Of a stretch of DNA of 64,000 nucleotides, positions 61,972-64,000 are shown piece after piece; within the stretch, counting starts at the first letter, position 1; every line of letters starts with the position of its first letter. The DNA is from Novosphingobium huizhouense (GTDB taxonomy: Bacteria > Pseudomonadota > Alphaproteobacteria > Sphingomonadales > Sphingomonadaceae). The stretch is from the NCBI RefSeq assembly GCF_020179475.1, contig NZ_JAILXZ010000001.1, forward strand, positions 310,001 through 374,000. Direction: 5' to 3'. The notes beneath the pieces were generated by a model. That model ran no database searches and was not told the DNA's origin. It saw only the letters and a program-made list of their open reading frames with translations. The translations under genes and the position numbers were made by a program.

Positions 61972-62870
61972 GCGAGGAGCAGGCTCCCCCGGCGCCGGCG
62001 CCCGCTTCCGGCCCCACAGCCGCGCCCGCCTCCGCGCCCGAGGCGGAAGAGGCGGCGGTCGACTGGTGGATCGAATTGCGCGGCCTTGCGCTGATGCTGC
62101 TCGCGGTGATCGCGTTCCATTCGTTCGTCGCCAAGCCGTTCTACATCCCGTCGGGCTCGATGATGCCCAACCTGCAGATCGGCGACCGGCTGGTGGTCTC
62201 GAAGTATCCCTACGGCTGGTCGTGGGTCTCGGCCTCGTTCCACGTGCTGCCGCGCTCGAGCACGCGCCTGCTGCCGCGCACGCCCGAGTACGGCGACATC
62301 GTCATCGTCGTGCCGCCCAACAGCGACGAGGACTACATCAAGCGGGTGGTCGCGCTGCCCGGCGACCGCATCGCGGTGGTGAACGGCCAGATCGTGCTCA
62401 ACGGACGCAAGGTGCCGCAGGTGGTCGAACCGCCCCTCGAACTGCCGGTCGACCCGAACCAGCCGTGCGAGCCGGAGGAGTTCCCGGGGCTGCGTTTCCG
62501 CGCGGCGGACGGGCGGATGTTCTGCGAGCTGCCGATCCTGCGCGAGACGCTGCCCAACGGCGCGACCTACCGCGTGATCGACCACATGCGCCAGCCGCTC
62601 GACGACTATCCCGAGACGCTGGTGCCCGCAGGCCACGTCTTCGTGATGGGCGACAACCGCGACCATTCGGCTGACAGCCGCGCGCCGGTGGAAGAGCGGG
62701 GCCTCGGCGGCCCGGTGCCGCTATCGAGCGTGGGCGGGCGCGCCGAGTTCGTCACGCTGTCGCTCGACGGCAGCGAGGGCTGGAACCCGCTCAGCTGGTG
62801 GAAGGCCTTGCGCCCGGGCCGCGCGTGGACGAGACTGCGCCCGCAGATCGTGACGCCCCCGGGCAAGTGA
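61968..62870 (+). CDS. lepB: Signal peptidase I
   Basis: A 300-residue membrane serine protease that removes signal peptides. Nucleophile Ser64 in PSGSMMP, general base Lys125 in [11 protein letters not shown], and [11 protein letters not shown] near 228 are all present. A Pro/Ala-rich N-terminus of about 30 residues precedes one membrane segment (about 38-56). GTG start overlaps acpS by 4 nt. No rnc or era follows, unlike in rhizobia. Confidence 0.95.
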   Translation: MSEEQAPPAPAPASGPTAAPASAPEAEEAAVDWWIELRGLALMLLAVIAFHSFVAKPFYIPSGSMMPNLQIGDRLVVSKYPYGWSWVSASFHVLPRSSTRLLPRTPEYGDIVIVVPPNSDEDYIKRVVALPGDRIAVVNGQIVLNGRKVPQVVEPPLELPVDPNQPCEPEEFPGLRFRAADGRMFCELPILRETLPNGATYRVIDHMRQPLDDYPETLVPAGHVFVMGDNRDHSADSRAPVEERGLGGPVPLSSVGGRAEFVTLSLDGSEGWNPLSWWKALRPGRAWTRLRPQIVTPPGK

Positions 62871-62886
62871 GAAGGGCCCTGCAGCG

Positions 62887-63966
62887 ATGAGCGATGACAG
62901 CGGCGCGGCGGTCCCCGTCGTGCCGACCCGAACCGGCCCCACCGACATCAGCGACGGGGTGGTCCGCGCCGAGGCGAAGAAGGCGGCGGTGTGGCTCGGC
63001 ATGGCGGCGCTGATCGTGCTCGCGGTGTTCCTCGCCCAGCCGCTGATGGTGATCTTCGGCGGGGTGGTCTTCGCCGCGATGATCGACGGCGGCCAGCGGC
63101 TGCTGGGCCGCGTCCTGCCGGTGCCGCGGGGCCTGCGCATCGCCATCGTGCTGCTCGCCGGCGTAAGCTTCGCGGTCTGGCTGTTCTATTCGGCGGGCAA
63201 CCAGATCGCGGCGCAGGCGAGCGAGCTGCCGACGATCGTCAGGACCCAGGCGCAACGCGCGCTCGACTGGGCGCACAGCCGCGGCATGCTGATGGAGCAG
63301 GCCGACTTCTCGCGCGTGGCCGAACAGGTCATCGGCGGGGTCGGACCGGTGACGCGGGCGCTGGGCGGGATCTTCGGCGGCTTCACCACCGCCTTCCTGA
63401 TCGCGATCCTGGGGATCTACTTCGTGCTCGAGCCCGACATCTACCAGCGCGGCTTTGCCTGGATGCTGCCGCTCGAGAACCGCGAGCGCTTCCACGGCAC
63501 CGCGCAGAAGATGGGCCGCTCGTTGCGCATGCTGCTGTTCGGCCGGCTGATCGGGATGACCGTGGAGGGCATCGCGACCTGGATCGCGCTGGCGGTCTAC
63601 GGCGTGCCGATGGCGGCGCTGCTCGGCATCCTGACCGGTCTGCTCGCCTTCCTGCCCAACATCGGCGCGCCGATCTCGGGCCTGCTGATGGTGATGGTCG
63701 GCTTTTCGGGCGGCACCGCGATGGGCGTCTATTGCATCGTCGTCTATTTCGTCGTCCAGACCGTCGACGGAAACGTGATCGTGCCGATGGTGGCCAAGCG
63801 CACCGCCGACCTCGCGCCCGCGCTGGTGCTCGGCGCGCAGCTGATCTTCGGGGTGCTGTTCGGCATCCTCGGGCTTGCGCTGGCCGACCCGATCGTGGCG
63901 ATGCTCAAGATCGCGCTCGAGCGTCAGGCCGAGCGCAACAAGGAAGTGGCGGCGGCGGACGGCTGA
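62887..63966 (+). CDS. AI-2E family transporter (PF01594)
   Basis: A 359-residue membrane protein with about eight helices of the AI-2E/PerM family. GVPMAALLGILTGLLAFLPNIG and VDGNVIVPMVAKRTADLAP are typical. Members include TqsA (autoinducer-2 exporter) and Na+/H+ antiporters; most have no proven substrate, so the AI-2 label should not be read as function. It follows lepB by 16 bp. Confidence 0.9.
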   Translation: MSDDSGAAVPVVPTRTGPTDISDGVVRAEAKKAAVWLGMAALIVLAVFLAQPLMVIFGGVVFAAMIDGGQRLLGRVLPVPRGLRIAIVLLAGVSFAVWLFYSAGNQIAAQASELPTIVRTQAQRALDWAHSRGMLMEQADFSRVAEQVIGGVGPVTRALGGIFGGFTTAFLIAILGIYFVLEPDIYQRGFAWMLPLENRERFHGTAQKMGRSLRMLLFGRLIGMTVEGIATWIALAVYGVPMAALLGILTGLLAFLPNIGAPISGLLMVMVGFSGGTAMGVYCIVVYFVVQTVDGNVIVPMVAKRTADLAPALVLGAQLIFGVLFGILGLALADPIVAMLKIALERQAERNKEVAAADG

Positions 63967-63969
63967 ACG

Positions 63970-64000
63970 ATGGCGCGCAAGTTTCTCTACGGTGTGGTCC
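63970..64000 (+). CDS. Start of a gene cut by the window edge
   Basis: An ATG four bases past the permease stop opens MARKFLYGVV before the window ends. The hydrophobic start after basic residues suggests a membrane or exported protein, and the 3-nt gap suggests it belongs to the same operon. No family can be named from ten residues. Confidence 0.5.
   Translation, partial: MARKFLYGVV

Noticed and set aside
62887..63966. Quorum-sensing exporter for autoinducer-2
   Set aside because: The family name is historical; there is no luxS or signalling gene nearby, so no quorum-sensing function is claimed.

Overview
The window is a gene-dense, high-GC stretch of chromosome from an alphaproteobacterium, most likely a member of the Sphingomonadales (Novosphingobium, Sphingomonas or a close relative). 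This rests on recognised families and gene order, not on a database search. Supporting signs are a MucR/Ros-type regulator, a Fur protein without the CxxC pair, a DUF1489 gene, the DciA (DUF721)/DsbA-like/DsbA-like/Smc order, the aa3 oxidase block ctaC-ctaD and cyoE-51 aa protein-ctaG-cox3-DUF983-surf1, and pyrE-pdxJ-acpS-lepB. Many genes overlap by 1 or 4 nt (ATGA, GTGA, TGATG), so much of the window is read as translationally coupled operons. No rRNA, tRNA, CRISPR array, insertion sequence or prophage was found. It is mostly core genome with a few accessory-looking genes.

Region by region. 1-3.2 kb: a secreted FKBP prolyl isomerase faces a forward run nfu, a nitroreductase, tsaB and rimI. 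3.2-10.5 kb: mucR with its own promoter and terminator, then fur-plsC, then miaB-phoH-ybeY-corC, which continues into a LysR gene and an unknown gene where lnt is often found. 10.5-13.9 kb: a secreted RTX metalloprotease of the serralysin type, an AraC-type regulator and a cyclophilin. 13.9-20 kb: mgtE and DUF1489, then a tightly overlapping reverse operon mutY, S12 hydrolase, nudC, FrnE-like DsbA and a small HTH-like protein. 20-30 kb: dciA, two DsbA-like proteins, smc, soxR facing a glyoxalase-fold gene across a near-perfect SoxR promoter, ubiA, rsmE, gshA and a small monooxygenase-fold protein.

30-45 kb: a membrane ICMT-like protein, yfgM-bamB, a glycosyltransferase coupled to a hydrolase, selO, an AstD-like dehydrogenase, small envelope proteins, rarD, pyrC, ygfZ, a TetR regulator with two operator palindromes facing a di-iron-type protein, and a GNAT. 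45-52 kb: rplU-rpmA, then an unbroken reverse string thrC, RNA methyltransferase, an unknown lower-GC gene, folB, a FolM-like reductase, moaA, moaD and moaE, which joins folate/pterin and molybdopterin synthesis. 52-60 kb: the cytochrome c oxidase structural and assembly genes, interrupted by an epoxide-hydrolase-like gene and the only large intergenic gap (about 470 bp). 60-64 kb: pyrE-pdxJ-acpS-lepB and an AI-2E family permease.

No clearly new multi-gene system is visible. The most interesting signals are regulatory and architectural: the SoxR box in a 19-bp spacer promoter, the paired TetR operators, and a low-GC unknown gene joined by 4-nt overlaps on both sides inside a housekeeping operon.
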